This document shows, in pieces, positions 1 through 9,154 of a stretch of DNA of 64,000 nt (positions within the stretch are counted from its first letter, which is position 1; each line of letters starts with the position of its first letter). This DNA comes from Azospira inquinata. GTDB taxonomy: Bacteria; Pseudomonadota; Gammaproteobacteria; Burkholderiales; Rhodocyclaceae. The stretch spans positions 1,612,001-1,676,000 of the forward strand of contig NZ_CP064782.1 in the NCBI RefSeq assembly GCF_018905915.1, given 5' to 3'. The position numbers were made by a program, and so were the translations under genes. The notes beneath the pieces are model-generated. The model searched no databases. It was given only the letters and a program-made list of their open reading frames with translations, and was not told the DNA's origin.

Positions 1-1301
1 TGATTTGCGCCTCCGCCGGCAACCACGCCCAGGGCGTGGCCATGGCCGCCGCCAAGGTAGGGTGCCGGGCGGTGATCGTCATGCCCACCACCACGCCCCA
101 GATCAAGGTGCAGGCGGTGGTGGCCCGGGGCGGCGAAGCGGTGCTGGCCGGGGAATCCTTTGATGAGGCCTATGCCCACGCCCTGGAATTGCAGAAGCGG
201 GACAAGCTCACCTTCGTCCATCCTTTCGACGATCCGGAAGTGATTGCCGGTCAGGGCACCATTGGCATGGAAATCCTGCACCAGCACAGTAAGCCCATCC
301 ACGCCGTGTTCTGCTCCATCGGCGGCGGCGGTCTGGCCGCCGGGGTGGCGGCCTACATCAAGGAAGTGCGTCCGGACGTGAAGGTGATCGGGGTGGAAAC
401 CTTTGACGCCGACGCCATGCAGCGTTCCCTGATCGCCGGCAAGAGGGTGCGCCTCAACCAGGTGGGCCTGTTTTCCGACGGCACGGCGGTGAAATACGTG
501 GGGGAAGAAACCTTCCGCCTGTGCCAGGAATATCTGGATGAAATCGTCCTGGTGGATACGGATGCCATCTGCGCCGCCATCAAGGATGTGTTTGAAGACA
601 CCCGCTCCATTCTGGAACCCGCCGGCGCCCTGGCCCTGGCCGGGGCCAAGGAATACGCCAAGCAGCACAAGCTGAAGGATCAGGCCCTGGTGGCCGTGGC
701 CTCCGGGGCCAACACCAATTTCGACCGGCTCGGGTTCGTTACCGAGCGGGCCGAGGTGGGGGAACAGCGGGAAGCCATTCTGGCGGTCACCCTGCCGGAA
801 AAACCCGGGGCCTACAAAAAGTTCGTCAGCCTCATCGGCAACCGGAGCATTACCGAATTCAACTACCGCTATAACGATGCCCAGGAAGCCCATGTCTTCG
901 TCGGTATCCAGGTGGCCAACCGGGCCGAATCCCTGAAGCTGGTGGAAAGCCTGCAAAAGCACGGCTACGCCACCCTGGATTTGACCGAAGACGAAATGGC
1001 CAAGCTCCATGTGCGCCATCTGGTGGGGGGCCACGCCCATCAGGTGCAGAACGAGCTCCTCTACCGTTTTGAATTCCCGGAACGGCCCGGCGCCCTGATG
1101 CACTTCCTCAACCAAATGAGCGCCAGCTGGAATATCAGCCTGTTCCACTACCGCAACCACGGCGCCGACTATGGCCGGGTGCTGGTGGGGATGCAGGTGC
1201 CCCCGGCGGAAAAGAAGGAATTCCAGGCCTTCCTGAAAACCCTGGGCTACCGTTCCTGGGACGAATCCAAGAACCCGGCCTATAAGCTCTTCCTCGGCTG
1301 A
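1..1301 (+). CDS. ilvA: Threonine ammonia-lyase, biosynthetic (5' end missing)
   Basis: PLP enzyme that deaminates threonine to 2-oxobutanoate, the first committed step of isoleucine synthesis in the cytoplasm. The reading frame is open from base 3, so the gene starts before the window. The first visible residues are the conserved SAGNHAQG segment that follows the PLP lysine; that lysine (usually about 25 residues earlier) is off-window. A glycine-rich phosphate-binding loop (GGGGLAAG) is near base 315. The last ~170 residues hold two ACT-like regulatory repeats (AILAVTLPEKPGAYKKF and YRFEFPERPGALMHFL), as in the long, isoleucine-inhibited form rather than the short catabolic TdcB. A strong terminator follows, so the gene ends its transcript. 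Identification is secure. Confidence 0.97.
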   Translation, partial: ICASAGNHAQGVAMAAAKVGCRAVIVMPTTTPQIKVQAVVARGGEAVLAGESFDEAYAHALELQKRDKLTFVHPFDDPEVIAGQGTIGMEILHQHSKPIHAVFCSIGGGGLAAGVAAYIKEVRPDVKVIGVETFDADAMQRSLIAGKRVRLNQVGLFSDGTAVKYVGEETFRLCQEYLDEIVLVDTDAICAAIKDVFEDTRSILEPAGALALAGAKEYAKQHKLKDQALVAVASGANTNFDRLGFVTERAEVGEQREAILAVTLPEKPGAYKKFVSLIGNRSITEFNYRYNDAQEAHVFVGIQVANRAESLKLVESLQKHGYATLDLTEDEMAKLHVRHLVGGHAHQVQNELLYRFEFPERPGALMHFLNQMSASWNISLFHYRNHGADYGRVLVGMQVPPAEKKEFQAFLKTLGYRSWDESKNPAYKLFLG

Positions 1302-1319
1302 GCCGGGATTTGCCTCTAA

Positions 1320-1347
1320 GAAAGCGGGCTGGGGCCCGCTTTTTTTG
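1320..1347 (+). terminator. Rho-independent terminator of ilvA
   Basis: Perfect 7-bp GC-rich stem AGCGGGC / GCCCGCT with a 4-nt loop, followed by a run of seven or more T, 19 bases after the ilvA stop. Confidence 0.9.
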
Positions 1348-1424
1348 TTAACGCCTGCTTCCGGGAAATGCCCGCTGCACGGCCTTCTCCGCCTAAACGC
1401 GACCATATGCCGCATGCCCTTTTG

Positions 1425-1441
1425 GGTAGGGACTGCCTACC
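1425..1441. promoter_or_regulatory. Short inverted repeat upstream of the TonB receptor gene
   Basis: GGTAGG and CCTACC separated by 5 nt, about 70 bases before the receptor start. It could be an operator or a small leader hairpin. It does not resemble a Fur box, and no Fur box was found in this gap. Weak evidence. Confidence 0.25.
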
Positions 1442-1509
1442 ATTCCCCCCTTTTAACCGGGTCGGTCATGGGGCGCATAAGCCCTGGGCCGTTACTTTAG
1501 GGAGGCAAT

Positions 1510-3627
1510 ATGGGGTCGGGAAAGCGGGGCTTGGCGGGCGGTTTGGTGGCAATGGCCGTGGGGGGATTGGCCTGGGGGGCGGACGGGGTGCCCACCCTGG
1601 GGGAAGTGGAAGTCCGGGGCACGCCCTTGGACAGCGCGACTACGGAGGGTTCCGGTTCCTACACCAGCCCGGCGGTAACCGTGGCCGGCAAGGAAGCCGT
1701 GCCCCGGCGGGAAATTCCCAATTCCGTGTCCGTGGTGACCCGCCAGCAGATGGACGATCAGGCCATGGTGACGGTGACTGACGCCCTCCAATACACCACC
1801 GGGGTGACGGCCATCCCCAACGATCCCAGCCAGGCCCAGTTCAGCGCCCGGGGCTATGCCCTGGGGGTGATGTATGACGGTATGCCGGCCTACAGCAGCC
1901 TGTCCGGCTATCAGCAGTTTGATCTGGCCATCTATGACCGGGTGGAAGTGTGGCGGGGGCCCGCCGGATTGCTGCAAGGCTCAGACGATCCGGCCGGGGT
2001 GGTGAATCTGGTGCGCAAAAAAGCCCGTTCCGAGTTTGCCGCCAATGCCACCCTTTCCACCGGTTCCTGGAACGATAACCGGGCCGACCTGGACGTGACC
2101 GGGCCCCTGAACCAGGACCGGAGCCTGCGGGGCCGGGTGGTGCTGTCCGGGGAGAGCAAGGACTTTTTCTATGACCGGGCCCACGACAATCGCTGGTTAA
2201 GTTACGGGGAACTGGAGTACGACCTGTCTTCCCGTACCACCCTGTCCTTGTCCAACACGATCCAGGTGGATAAGGGGCCCTCCTGGAGCGGCCTGCCCGC
2301 TTCCACCACCGGGTCTTTCCTGGATGTGTCCCGCTCCACCAATGCCTATCCTTCCTGGTCTTCCATGTACTGGCGCACGGAAGAAAACGTGCTGGCCATG
2401 GAGCACCATTTCGATAACCAGTGGGTAGGCAAAATCAGCCTTTCCCAACGGGACCAGCGCCAGGATTTCTTCGACGCCTATCCCTCCTCCGGGGTGAATC
2501 CGGCCACCGACACCCTCTCCTATGCCCGGCGCCACTTCCAGTACGACTATCACCGCCAGGGGGTGGATGCCTATCTGACCGGGCCTTTCCAGTGGCTGGG
2601 GCGGCAGCACCGGGCCCTGCTGGGTTTTAATTACGACAAGTTTTCCTACACCTACCGGGGCTTCAAGGCCGCCGGCCTGAACGGTATTCCCTGGGGCGAT
2701 CCCCAGGCCGTCACCCAGCCCAGCCAGCCCTACGACCGGGGCGGTGCCAACGAAAATCTGGAACACGGGGTCTTCGGCCAAGTGCGCCTGAGTCTGGCCG
2801 ATCCGTGGAAACTGACCCTGGGGGCCCGGGTCACCGATTTCAGCACCCGCAGTCGGGGGCAAAGCCCGGGGGCGGTCACTCCGTGGCAGCCCGGGGCGCA
2901 GGCGTTTCAACATATCACCCCCTACGGTGGGCTGACCTACGACCTCAACCGGCAGTGGTCCCTGTACGCCAGCTATAGCGAAATTTTCATGCCCCAGACC
3001 GCCCAAACCTACCAGGGGCGTACCCTGGACCCCCGTATCGGCAGCCAGTACGAGCTGGGGACCAAGGGGGAATTGCTGGACGGTAAGCTCAATACTTCCT
3101 TTGCCGTCTTTCACATAGAAGACCGGAATCGGGCCATGGATGACCCGAACCATCCGGACTATTCCATCCAGGCGGGCAAGGCGGAGAGCAAGGGGTGGGA
3201 AACGGAAGTTTCCGGCAGTCCCCTGACCGGTCTGGAACTGAGCGCCGGTTACACCAATCTGATCACCCGCCTGGAGCGGGATGACAGTGCCCAGGGCCAG
3301 CCCCTCAACAACTGGTGGCCCCGCCATACCCTCAAGCTGTGGGGCAACTACCAGTTCAGCGGCAGTCTCCAGGGCTTTAGCGCCGGCCTGGGCCTGAATG
3401 CCATGAGCCGCTTTGCCGGGAACGGCAGCAGCGCGTCCCGGGAACAGGGGGGCTACGGGGTGGTGGATGCCCGCCTGGGCTACCGTTTTACCCCCAAATC
3501 CAGCGTTTCCCTGAATGTGAAAAATCTGTTCGACCGGTCCTATTTTGCCCGGATTGGCGGTTCCAATACCTACAACACCTACGGGGAGCCCCGCAGCGTC
3601 ATGCTGACCTGGCGGTTGTCCCTGTAG
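1510..3627 (+). CDS. TonB-dependent siderophore receptor (FhuE/FpvA type)
   Basis: Outer-membrane 22-strand barrel receptor of the TonB-dependent siderophore family, 705 residues, expected to import a ferric siderophore with energy from TonB-ExbBD. A Sec signal peptide ends near residue 24 (VGGLAWGA-D). The plug domain covers roughly residues 60-175, with SVSVVTRQQMDDQ, DALQYTTGV, FSARGY and DRVEVWRGPAGLLQG, all typical of the family. The barrel follows. The C-terminus ends in SVSLNVKNLFDRSYF and a final strand with terminal aromatic/leucine residues. The start is chosen by a good ribosome site (GGAGG 6 nt upstream). No siderophore synthesis or FecI/FecR genes adjoin it, so the ligand is unknown; a xenosiderophore such as coprogen or rhodotorulate is only a guess from the resemblance to FhuE. 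Confidence 0.9.
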   Translation: MGSGKRGLAGGLVAMAVGGLAWGADGVPTLGEVEVRGTPLDSATTEGSGSYTSPAVTVAGKEAVPRREIPNSVSVVTRQQMDDQAMVTVTDALQYTTGVTAIPNDPSQAQFSARGYALGVMYDGMPAYSSLSGYQQFDLAIYDRVEVWRGPAGLLQGSDDPAGVVNLVRKKARSEFAANATLSTGSWNDNRADLDVTGPLNQDRSLRGRVVLSGESKDFFYDRAHDNRWLSYGELEYDLSSRTTLSLSNTIQVDKGPSWSGLPASTTGSFLDVSRSTNAYPSWSSMYWRTEENVLAMEHHFDNQWVGKISLSQRDQRQDFFDAYPSSGVNPATDTLSYARRHFQYDYHRQGVDAYLTGPFQWLGRQHRALLGFNYDKFSYTYRGFKAAGLNGIPWGDPQAVTQPSQPYDRGGANENLEHGVFGQVRLSLADPWKLTLGARVTDFSTRSRGQSPGAVTPWQPGAQAFQHITPYGGLTYDLNRQWSLYASYSEIFMPQTAQTYQGRTLDPRIGSQYELGTKGELLDGKLNTSFAVFHIEDRNRAMDDPNHPDYSIQAGKAESKGWETEVSGSPLTGLELSAGYTNLITRLERDDSAQGQPLNNWWPRHTLKLWGNYQFSGSLQGFSAGLGLNAMSRFAGNGSSASREQGGYGVVDARLGYRFTPKSSVSLNVKNLFDRSYFARIGGSNTYNTYGEPRSVMLTWRLSL

Positions 3628-3755
3628 GCGGGTAGGGCCCCGGGCCTCCGGGGAAAAACCGGGGGCCCGGGTCGGGGCGGCTAGACGGGTCGGGGGTCAA
3701 GGGGCCCCGGTTTCCTTGGGAGCCTCTTCCCTGGGCCTTTTCCGGGCCCCGGCGC

Positions 3756-4613
3756 CTAGGGCCAGAGAAACATCATGCGGGGAGGGGTGCCCGGCCGATC
3801 CGGGAAGGCGGCCCAGGGAATGGCCCGGAAGCATTGCTCTGCTTCCCGCGGCCGATGCTGGGCCAGGAGGGCGTAGCCCCGCAGAATGCGGGCGTCCAGG
3901 TCCTTAGGGTCGGCTGCCAGCCGTTGTTCCGCTTGGCGCTGTACCCGGAGGGCGTCCCCCTGGCGCTGCATCAGCAGAACCAGGCGTTGGCCGAACCAGA
4001 AATGGGTTAAATCTAGGGCCGGGATGGCCTGGGGCTGTTTGGGATCGTTGTGGCAGGACTGGCACTCTGCCGAGGTCCAGTGGGCCAGCTCATGGACGAT
4101 GTGCTCCAGGGCCTCCCGCTCTTCCCCTTCCCGGCCTTCCAGCTGGGCGAGCCGGGCCCGGAGGGCCCAATAGCGGCGCTGATCCCGGGTATTGATGGCC
4201 TCTAGGGGCTGGACCTGGGCCAGTTCCTGCCGGGCGGCGGCAAAATTGCCCTCATCCAGATAGCCGTTGGCTGCTAGAACATGGGCCAGGGCTCTCAGGG
4301 AAAAAGGGTCCGTGCCGTTCTTCAGGGCCTCCAGGGTGGTCCGGTCCCCGTTGCGCACCGCCGCTTCCCGGGAAAGGCGCAGCCAGGTGGCCCGATCCGC
4401 CGTAGTCTGGGGCTCCCCGGCCATGGCGGCCAGGGCTCGGGCCGTTGCTGCCGGGTCCTGACGGGCGTTTTCCCTGATCTGTTCCAGCCGTTCCCTGACC
4501 CCGGTGGGGGCGGCGGGACTTTCGCTGGCTCCGGCCGCCAGGGAGGGGAGGGCGCTCAGGGCCAGGAGCAGGGCTCCTGCCAGCACGGACAGGGGGGAAT
4601 GGGGTAGGGGCAT
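3756..4613 (-). CDS. Secreted helical-repeat protein with one CxxCH motif
   Basis: Family not recognised. The 285-residue protein has a clear Sec signal peptide (LAGALLLALSALPSLAAGA, residues 10-28). The rest is alanine/leucine/glutamate-rich helical sequence resembling TPR repeats (for example LAHVLAANGYLDEGNFAAARQ). A single CQSCH sequence (CxxCH, near residue 184) would bind one c-type heme if the Ccm system acts on it. It lies downstream of the formyltetrahydrofolate cyclo-ligase on the same strand with a 99-base gap and converges on the TonB receptor gene. A periplasmic role follows from the signal peptide; anything further is speculation. Confidence 0.75.
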   Translation of the reverse strand: MPLPHSPLSVLAGALLLALSALPSLAAGASESPAAPTGVRERLEQIRENARQDPAATARALAAMAGEPQTTADRATWLRLSREAAVRNGDRTTLEALKNGTDPFSLRALAHVLAANGYLDEGNFAAARQELAQVQPLEAINTRDQRRYWALRARLAQLEGREGEEREALEHIVHELAHWTSAECQSCHNDPKQPQAIPALDLTHFWFGQRLVLLMQRQGDALRVQRQAEQRLAADPKDLDARILRGYALLAQHRPREAEQCFRAIPWAAFPDRPGTPPRMMFLWP

Positions 4614-4712
4614 GGCTGGGTCCGGAAAAAAGGAAAGGGGGGATTGTTCCCCTCCCGGGGCCGGGCCCGGAATGCGGCGGATTGTCGCAGGGGTGGGTGG
4701 GGGCCGCCGGGC

Positions 4713-5327
4713 TCAGGCCTGGGGCGGGGAAAAGCGGAAAATGCCCGCTTCCGTTACCAGGGCGTCCAGGGGCATGTCGTGGGCTTCCGGGCGAATATCC
4801 GCCACCCGGGCCTGTTCAAAACCCACGCCGATAGCCAGGGGGCGGGGGGCCAGGGCGGCCAGGGTGCGGTCAAAGTAGCCGCCCCCATAACCCAGCCGGT
4901 AGCCTTTTTCATCCACCCCATTAACCGGCAGCAGCAGGACGCTGGGGACGACCCAGTCCCCGGTGGCCGGGGTGGGAATGCCGTAGCGGTCCGGGGTCAG
5001 GGGGGTATCCGGGGTCCAGGGGCGAAAGGCCAGGGGGGCGGCGTTTTTCACCACCACCGGCAGGGCCGGGGTGGCGCCCCGGCGGGCCAGGTCCACCAGG
5101 GCGGGGCGCAGGTCCGGTTCGTTATGGACCGGCCAGCAAAAGCCCACTACCTGCTGGGCCAGTTGGGGAAAGCCCGCCAGCAGGTGGGCGCAGATGGCCT
5201 GGGAAAGGGCGGCCACCTGTTCCGGGGCCAGGGCCAGACGGGCGGCCACCAGCTGCCGGCGCAGGGCGCTGCGGCAGGAAAGGGAGTGGGGGCCGGCGGG
5301 GGCCGGGGAGGAAGGGGCGGCGCTCAT
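4713..5327 (-). CDS. 5-formyltetrahydrofolate cyclo-ligase
   Basis: ATP-dependent enzyme (EC 6.3.3.2) turning 5-formyl-THF into 5,10-methenyl-THF and so recycling a stable folate by-product in the cytoplasm. 204 residues, normal for the family. The N-terminal basic segment (RSALRRQLVAARLAL) and the hallmark C-terminal block VNGVDEKGYRLGYGGGYFDR, which carries the phosphate-binding glycines and metal-site aspartates, are both present. It is divergent from the lytic transglycosylase gene, with only 49 bases between start codons, so the promoters overlap. The E. coli counterpart is ygfA, near ssrS (6S RNA); no 6S RNA was recognised here. Confidence 0.93.
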   Translation of the reverse strand: MSAAPSSPAPAGPHSLSCRSALRRQLVAARLALAPEQVAALSQAICAHLLAGFPQLAQQVVGFCWPVHNEPDLRPALVDLARRGATPALPVVVKNAAPLAFRPWTPDTPLTPDRYGIPTPATGDWVVPSVLLLPVNGVDEKGYRLGYGGGYFDRTLAALAPRPLAIGVGFEQARVADIRPEAHDMPLDALVTEAGIFRFSPPQA

Positions 5328-5376
5328 GTGCTATGCTGCGAATGCTGTAGTCCTGGCGTCCAGCTTATCACACACG

Positions 5377-7368
5377 ATGTTCTCCCCCTTTTCCTCCTCC
5401 CGCTTTTCCGCCCCCCTGGCTCCCTGGCGTGCCGGGCTCGGCAAACTTCTGTGGATCGGCCTGTGGGCCTGTTCCTCCCTGGCTTCCGCCTATACGGATG
5501 ACCGCTTTCTCCTCGCCCGTGACGCTTTCCGGGCCGGGGATGCGGCCCGGCTGGAACGCCTGGCTCCCGAACTCCAGGGCTCCGATCTGGGGCCCTATGT
5601 GGATTATTACCGGCTGCGCATTCACCTGGATCAGACCGATCCGGCGGCCATCGCGGATTTTCTCAACCGGCAGGACAAAACCTACCTGGCGGAAAAGCTG
5701 CGGGGCGATTGGCTGCGCTTCCTGGCCAAGCAGCAACGCTGGCAGGAATTCGACGCCGAATATCCCAAGGTTTCCCAGCCGGACCAGGATTTAGCCTGCT
5801 ACGCCTTGCAGGGACGCATTCAGCGGGGCGATGGTCGGGCCCTGGATGAGGCCTTGCCCCTCTGGCGCAGCCTGATGGACCCGCCCCCGCCCTGTGTGCC
5901 GGTGCTGGAAGCCCTGGTGCTGAACAAGCGGGTGCTGGCCGCCGATGTCTGGGACCGCATCCATCTCCAGTTTGAAGCCAACAAAACGGCCCAGGCCTGG
6001 AATACGGTCCAGTATCTGCCCGTCTCCCAGGCCCCGGACAGCCGGACCTATGCCCAGGTGGTGGATAAGCCCCTGGTCTGGCTCTACCAGCTGCCCCCCA
6101 GCTTTGCCGCCAACCGGCAGGTGCGGGAATTGGCCCTCCTGGCCCTGCAACGGGTAGCCCGCAATGACCCGGCGGTGGCCAAGGACCGGCTGGAAAAGCT
6201 CCAGGACCAGTTCCAGGCCAACGACCTGCACTGGATTTGGGGCGAGGTGGCCTGGCAGGCCGCTTCCCGCCATTTTGGCGATGCCCTCAATTGGTATAAG
6301 CGGGCCGGGGACGGGGTGTTGAGCGACGAGCCCCAGGCTTGGCGCGTGCGGGCCGCCTTGCGGGCCCAGGATTGGGGCGCCGTGCGGGACGGGGTGGAGG
6401 CCATGCGGCCGCCCCAGTCCGAGGACCCCACCTGGATTTACTGGCTGGGCCGGGCCTATAAGGCGGGGGGGATGCTGGACAAGGCCAACCGGCTGTTCCA
6501 GCGCATCGCCGGGCAGGCCAATTTCTACGGCAGTCTGGCGTCCGAAGAACTGGGCCGGCCGGTGCGGGTGCCCCCCGCCGCCAAGGCCCCCACGCCGGAA
6601 GAAATGGCCCGGGTCAGCAACAACGTTTCCGTGCGCCGGGCCCTGGCCCTGTTCAGCCTCAATCTGCGTTTTGAAGGCAGCAAGGAATGGTCCTGGGCCC
6701 TGAAGGGCATGAGTGACCGGGAATTGCTAGCCGCCGCCGAAATCGCCAAAAACAGCAATATTTTCGACCGGGCCATCGCCGCGGCGGACAAGACCCGCAA
6801 CGAGCATGACTACAGCCTGCGCTATCTGGCTCCCTACGTGGATCAGGTGCGTCCGGCGGCCCGCAGCCAGCAGCTGGATGACGCCTGGGTGTACGGCCTG
6901 ATGCGCCAGGAAAGTCGCTTCGTCACCTCCGCCAAATCCAATGTGGGGGCCTCGGGCCTGATGCAGCTCATGCCCGCCACCGCCCGCTGGGTGGCCAAGA
7001 AAATCGGTCTGCGGGACTATTCTCCCAATCAGGTGGCGGATACGGAAACCAATCTCATGCTGGGTACCAGTTATCTGCGCCTGGTCATGGAAAGTCTGGA
7101 TAATCACCCGGTGCTGGCCTCCGCCGCCTATAACGCCGGTCCGGGCCGGGCCCAGAAATGGCGCGGCAGCCAGCCCCTGGAAGGGGCCATCTACGCGGAG
7201 ACCATTCCCTTCGCCGAGACCCGGGATTACGTCAAGAAGGTAATGAGCAATTCCATTTACTATTCCATCCTGTTCAATGATCAACCCCAGTCCCTGAAAC
7301 AGCGGCTGGGGGTGGTCATGCCCAAGGGCAGCGGTATCGGGGCGGTTAGCCCGAGCAGTCTGCCTTAG
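5377..7368 (+). CDS. slt: Soluble lytic murein transglycosylase
   Basis: Periplasmic enzyme that cleaves the MurNAc-GlcNAc bond of peptidoglycan and forms 1,6-anhydromuropeptides. The ATG at 5377 gives 663 residues with a signal peptide (LLWIGLWACSSLASA) and agrees with Slt70 length; the frame stays open further upstream, but that extension runs antisense to the cyclo-ligase gene. The first ~450 residues are helical superhelix repeats (U and L domains). The C-terminal SLT domain carries the catalytic glutamate in MRQESRF, followed by GLMQLMPATA, AAYNAGPGRA and the family-end block ETRDYVKKV. Identification is secure. Confidence 0.95.
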   Translation: MFSPFSSSRFSAPLAPWRAGLGKLLWIGLWACSSLASAYTDDRFLLARDAFRAGDAARLERLAPELQGSDLGPYVDYYRLRIHLDQTDPAAIADFLNRQDKTYLAEKLRGDWLRFLAKQQRWQEFDAEYPKVSQPDQDLACYALQGRIQRGDGRALDEALPLWRSLMDPPPPCVPVLEALVLNKRVLAADVWDRIHLQFEANKTAQAWNTVQYLPVSQAPDSRTYAQVVDKPLVWLYQLPPSFAANRQVRELALLALQRVARNDPAVAKDRLEKLQDQFQANDLHWIWGEVAWQAASRHFGDALNWYKRAGDGVLSDEPQAWRVRAALRAQDWGAVRDGVEAMRPPQSEDPTWIYWLGRAYKAGGMLDKANRLFQRIAGQANFYGSLASEELGRPVRVPPAAKAPTPEEMARVSNNVSVRRALALFSLNLRFEGSKEWSWALKGMSDRELLAAAEIAKNSNIFDRAIAAADKTRNEHDYSLRYLAPYVDQVRPAARSQQLDDAWVYGLMRQESRFVTSAKSNVGASGLMQLMPATARWVAKKIGLRDYSPNQVADTETNLMLGTSYLRLVMESLDNHPVLASAAYNAGPGRAQKWRGSQPLEGAIYAETIPFAETRDYVKKVMSNSIYYSILFNDQPQSLKQRLGVVMPKGSGIGAVSPSSLP

Positions 7369-7514
7369 CCGGATGGTCCGGGGAAACGGCCCGTCGGCCG
7401 CTTCCCCCGGTCGCTAGCCCCCGGAGGTCCCGGGCGCCGGAAGTTTCGGCCCGGGTCCGTGCCGCCGGGGACGACGGCCGACATTCAACTACCCGTAACT
7501 GTCAGAGGAAAGCC

Positions 7515-8477
7515 ATGGCGCTGAAAAATATTCTCTTGTTGGGCGGTAGCGGTTTCGTCGGCGGGCATATTGCCCACCTCCTGTCCAACCAGGGTGGTCT
7601 GCGGATCACCATTCCCACCCGCCGTCTGGAACGCTCCCGGGATCTCCTGCCTTTGCCCGGGGTGCATCTGGTGGAGGCGGACATCAACGACCCGGGAGTG
7701 CTCCTGTCCCTGGTCAAAGGCCAGGACGCAGTTATCAATCTGGTGGGGATTCTCCATAGCGACAGCGCCCAGCCCTACGGCAAAGCCTTTGCCCGAGCCC
7801 ATGTGGCCCTGCCCAAGAAGGTGGTGGCGGCCATGAAACAGGCCGGGGTGCGCCGTCTGCTGCACATGAGCGCCCTGAAGGCCGATCCCCAGGGGCCCTC
7901 CGAATACCTGCGCTCCAAGGGAGAAGGGGAGGCGGTGGTGCTGGCCGCCAAGGACGACCTGGAGGTGACCGTCTTCCGGCCTTCGGTGATTTTCGGCCAG
8001 GGGGATTCCTTCCTCACCACCTTCGCCCGTCTGCTGCGCAAGGCGCCCCTGTTCCCCCTGGGCTATCCCTTTGCCCGCTTCCAGCCCGTATTTGTGGAAG
8101 ATGTGGCCCGGGCCTTCGTGGACAGCCTGGAAGATCCGGCCAGCTATGGCCGCAGTTTCGACCTTTGCGGTCCCCAGATTTACACCCTGCGCCAGCTGGT
8201 GGAATACGTGGGCAAGGTGACCGGTTACCCCCGGCCCGTGGTGCGTCTGCCGGAACTTGTGGCCTACCTCCAGGCCGGGCTTATGGCCCTAGCGCCCCGG
8301 CCCCTCATGTCCCCGGACAACCTGCGTTCCCTCCAGGTGGATAACGTGGCGGAAGGCCGGGACCGGGCTCCCGCCGGGTGGCTGCCCACGGCCCTGGAGG
8401 CGGTGGGTCCGGCCTATCTGAATCCCCACGTGGGCCACGCCAAGCTGGACAGCTATCGCTACCGGGCGCGCCGCTAG
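7515..8477 (+). CDS. NDUFA9-like NAD(P)-binding protein (atypical SDR)
   Basis: Extended/atypical short-chain dehydrogenase related to the mitochondrial complex I accessory subunit NDUFA9. 320 residues. The Rossmann motif GGSGFVGGH (residues 10-18) is intact. The usual catalytic YxxxK is represented by EYLRSKGEGE. VFRPSVIFGQGD and VEDVARAFV are typical of the NDUFA9 subfamily. In bacteria these proteins are widespread near respiratory or housekeeping genes and their exact substrate is not settled. It heads a same-strand run with the glutathione transferase and cca genes (gaps of 34 and 4 bases). Ribosome site AGAGGAAAG precedes the ATG. Confidence 0.85.
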   Translation: MALKNILLLGGSGFVGGHIAHLLSNQGGLRITIPTRRLERSRDLLPLPGVHLVEADINDPGVLLSLVKGQDAVINLVGILHSDSAQPYGKAFARAHVALPKKVVAAMKQAGVRRLLHMSALKADPQGPSEYLRSKGEGEAVVLAAKDDLEVTVFRPSVIFGQGDSFLTTFARLLRKAPLFPLGYPFARFQPVFVEDVARAFVDSLEDPASYGRSFDLCGPQIYTLRQLVEYVGKVTGYPRPVVRLPELVAYLQAGLMALAPRPLMSPDNLRSLQVDNVAEGRDRAPAGWLPTALEAVGPAYLNPHVGHAKLDSYRYRARR

Positions 8478-8511
8478 GCCGCCTGCCCCTGCCACCGGAA
8501 CGGAGAACCCC

Positions 8512-9150
8512 ATGCTTAAGCTGGTTATCGGCGACAAGAAGTTTTCTTCCTGGTCTTTGCGACCCTGGCTGCTGCTCAAACAGGCGGGCATTCCCTTTGA
8601 GGAACTCCCGGTACGCCTGCGCCAGGCCGATACGGGAGAACAAATCCGCCGTTATTCCCCCTCGGGCAAGGTGCCCCTGCTTATGGACGGGGCGACCCGG
8701 GTCTGGGATTCCCTGGCCATCTGTGAATATGTGGCCGAACTGGCGGCGGACCGCTGGCTGCCCCTGTGGCCGGAAGACCGGGCTGCCCGGGCTCGGGCCC
8801 GTTCCGTGAGCGCGGAAATGCATTCCGGCTTTCCCGCCCTGCGCACCCACATGGGCATGGACGTGGGGGCCCGCCTCCCCGGACAGGGCCGGGACCCGGA
8901 GGCTTTGAAGGATGTGGCCCGGGTGGTGGAGATCTGGACCGGCTGCCGGCAGGAATTTGGCCAGGCGGCCAACGGCCCCTTCCTCTTCGGCGCCTTTTCC
9001 GTGGCCGACGCCATGTTTGCCCCCGTGGCCTTCCGCTTCCAGACCTATGGGGTGGAATTGCCCCCGGTGGCGGCGACCTACCGGGATGCCCTTCTGGCCC
9101 TGCCGGCCATGCAGGAATGGGCGGCCGCCGCCCAGGCGGAAGGAGCCTGA
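8512..9150 (+). CDS. Glutathione S-transferase family protein
   Basis: 212 residues with the GST N-terminal thioredoxin-like fold: SSWSLRPWLLLK holds the catalytic serine region, SGKVPLLM the cis-proline that binds the glutathione backbone, and WDSLAICEY the SNAIL-like segment. The C-terminal helical domain has FLFGAFSVADAMFAP with the conserved N-capping aspartate. The likely role is glutathione-dependent conjugation or reduction in the cytoplasm; the substrate cannot be told. It lies between the NDUFA9-like gene and cca and is probably co-transcribed. A second, unrelated GST is at 28296. Confidence 0.9.
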   Translation: MLKLVIGDKKFSSWSLRPWLLLKQAGIPFEELPVRLRQADTGEQIRRYSPSGKVPLLMDGATRVWDSLAICEYVAELAADRWLPLWPEDRAARARARSVSAEMHSGFPALRTHMGMDVGARLPGQGRDPEALKDVARVVEIWTGCRQEFGQAANGPFLFGAFSVADAMFAPVAFRFQTYGVELPPVAATYRDALLALPAMQEWAAAAQAEGA

Positions 9151-9154
9151 CCGG

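Noticed and set aside
1348..1509. Fur box for the TonB receptor
   Set aside because: No GATAAT-type repeats; only a GGTAGG inverted repeat is present.
3639..3671. GC-only hairpin CCCGGGC/GCCCGGG after the TonB receptor gene
   Set aside because: No T run, so it was not called a terminator.
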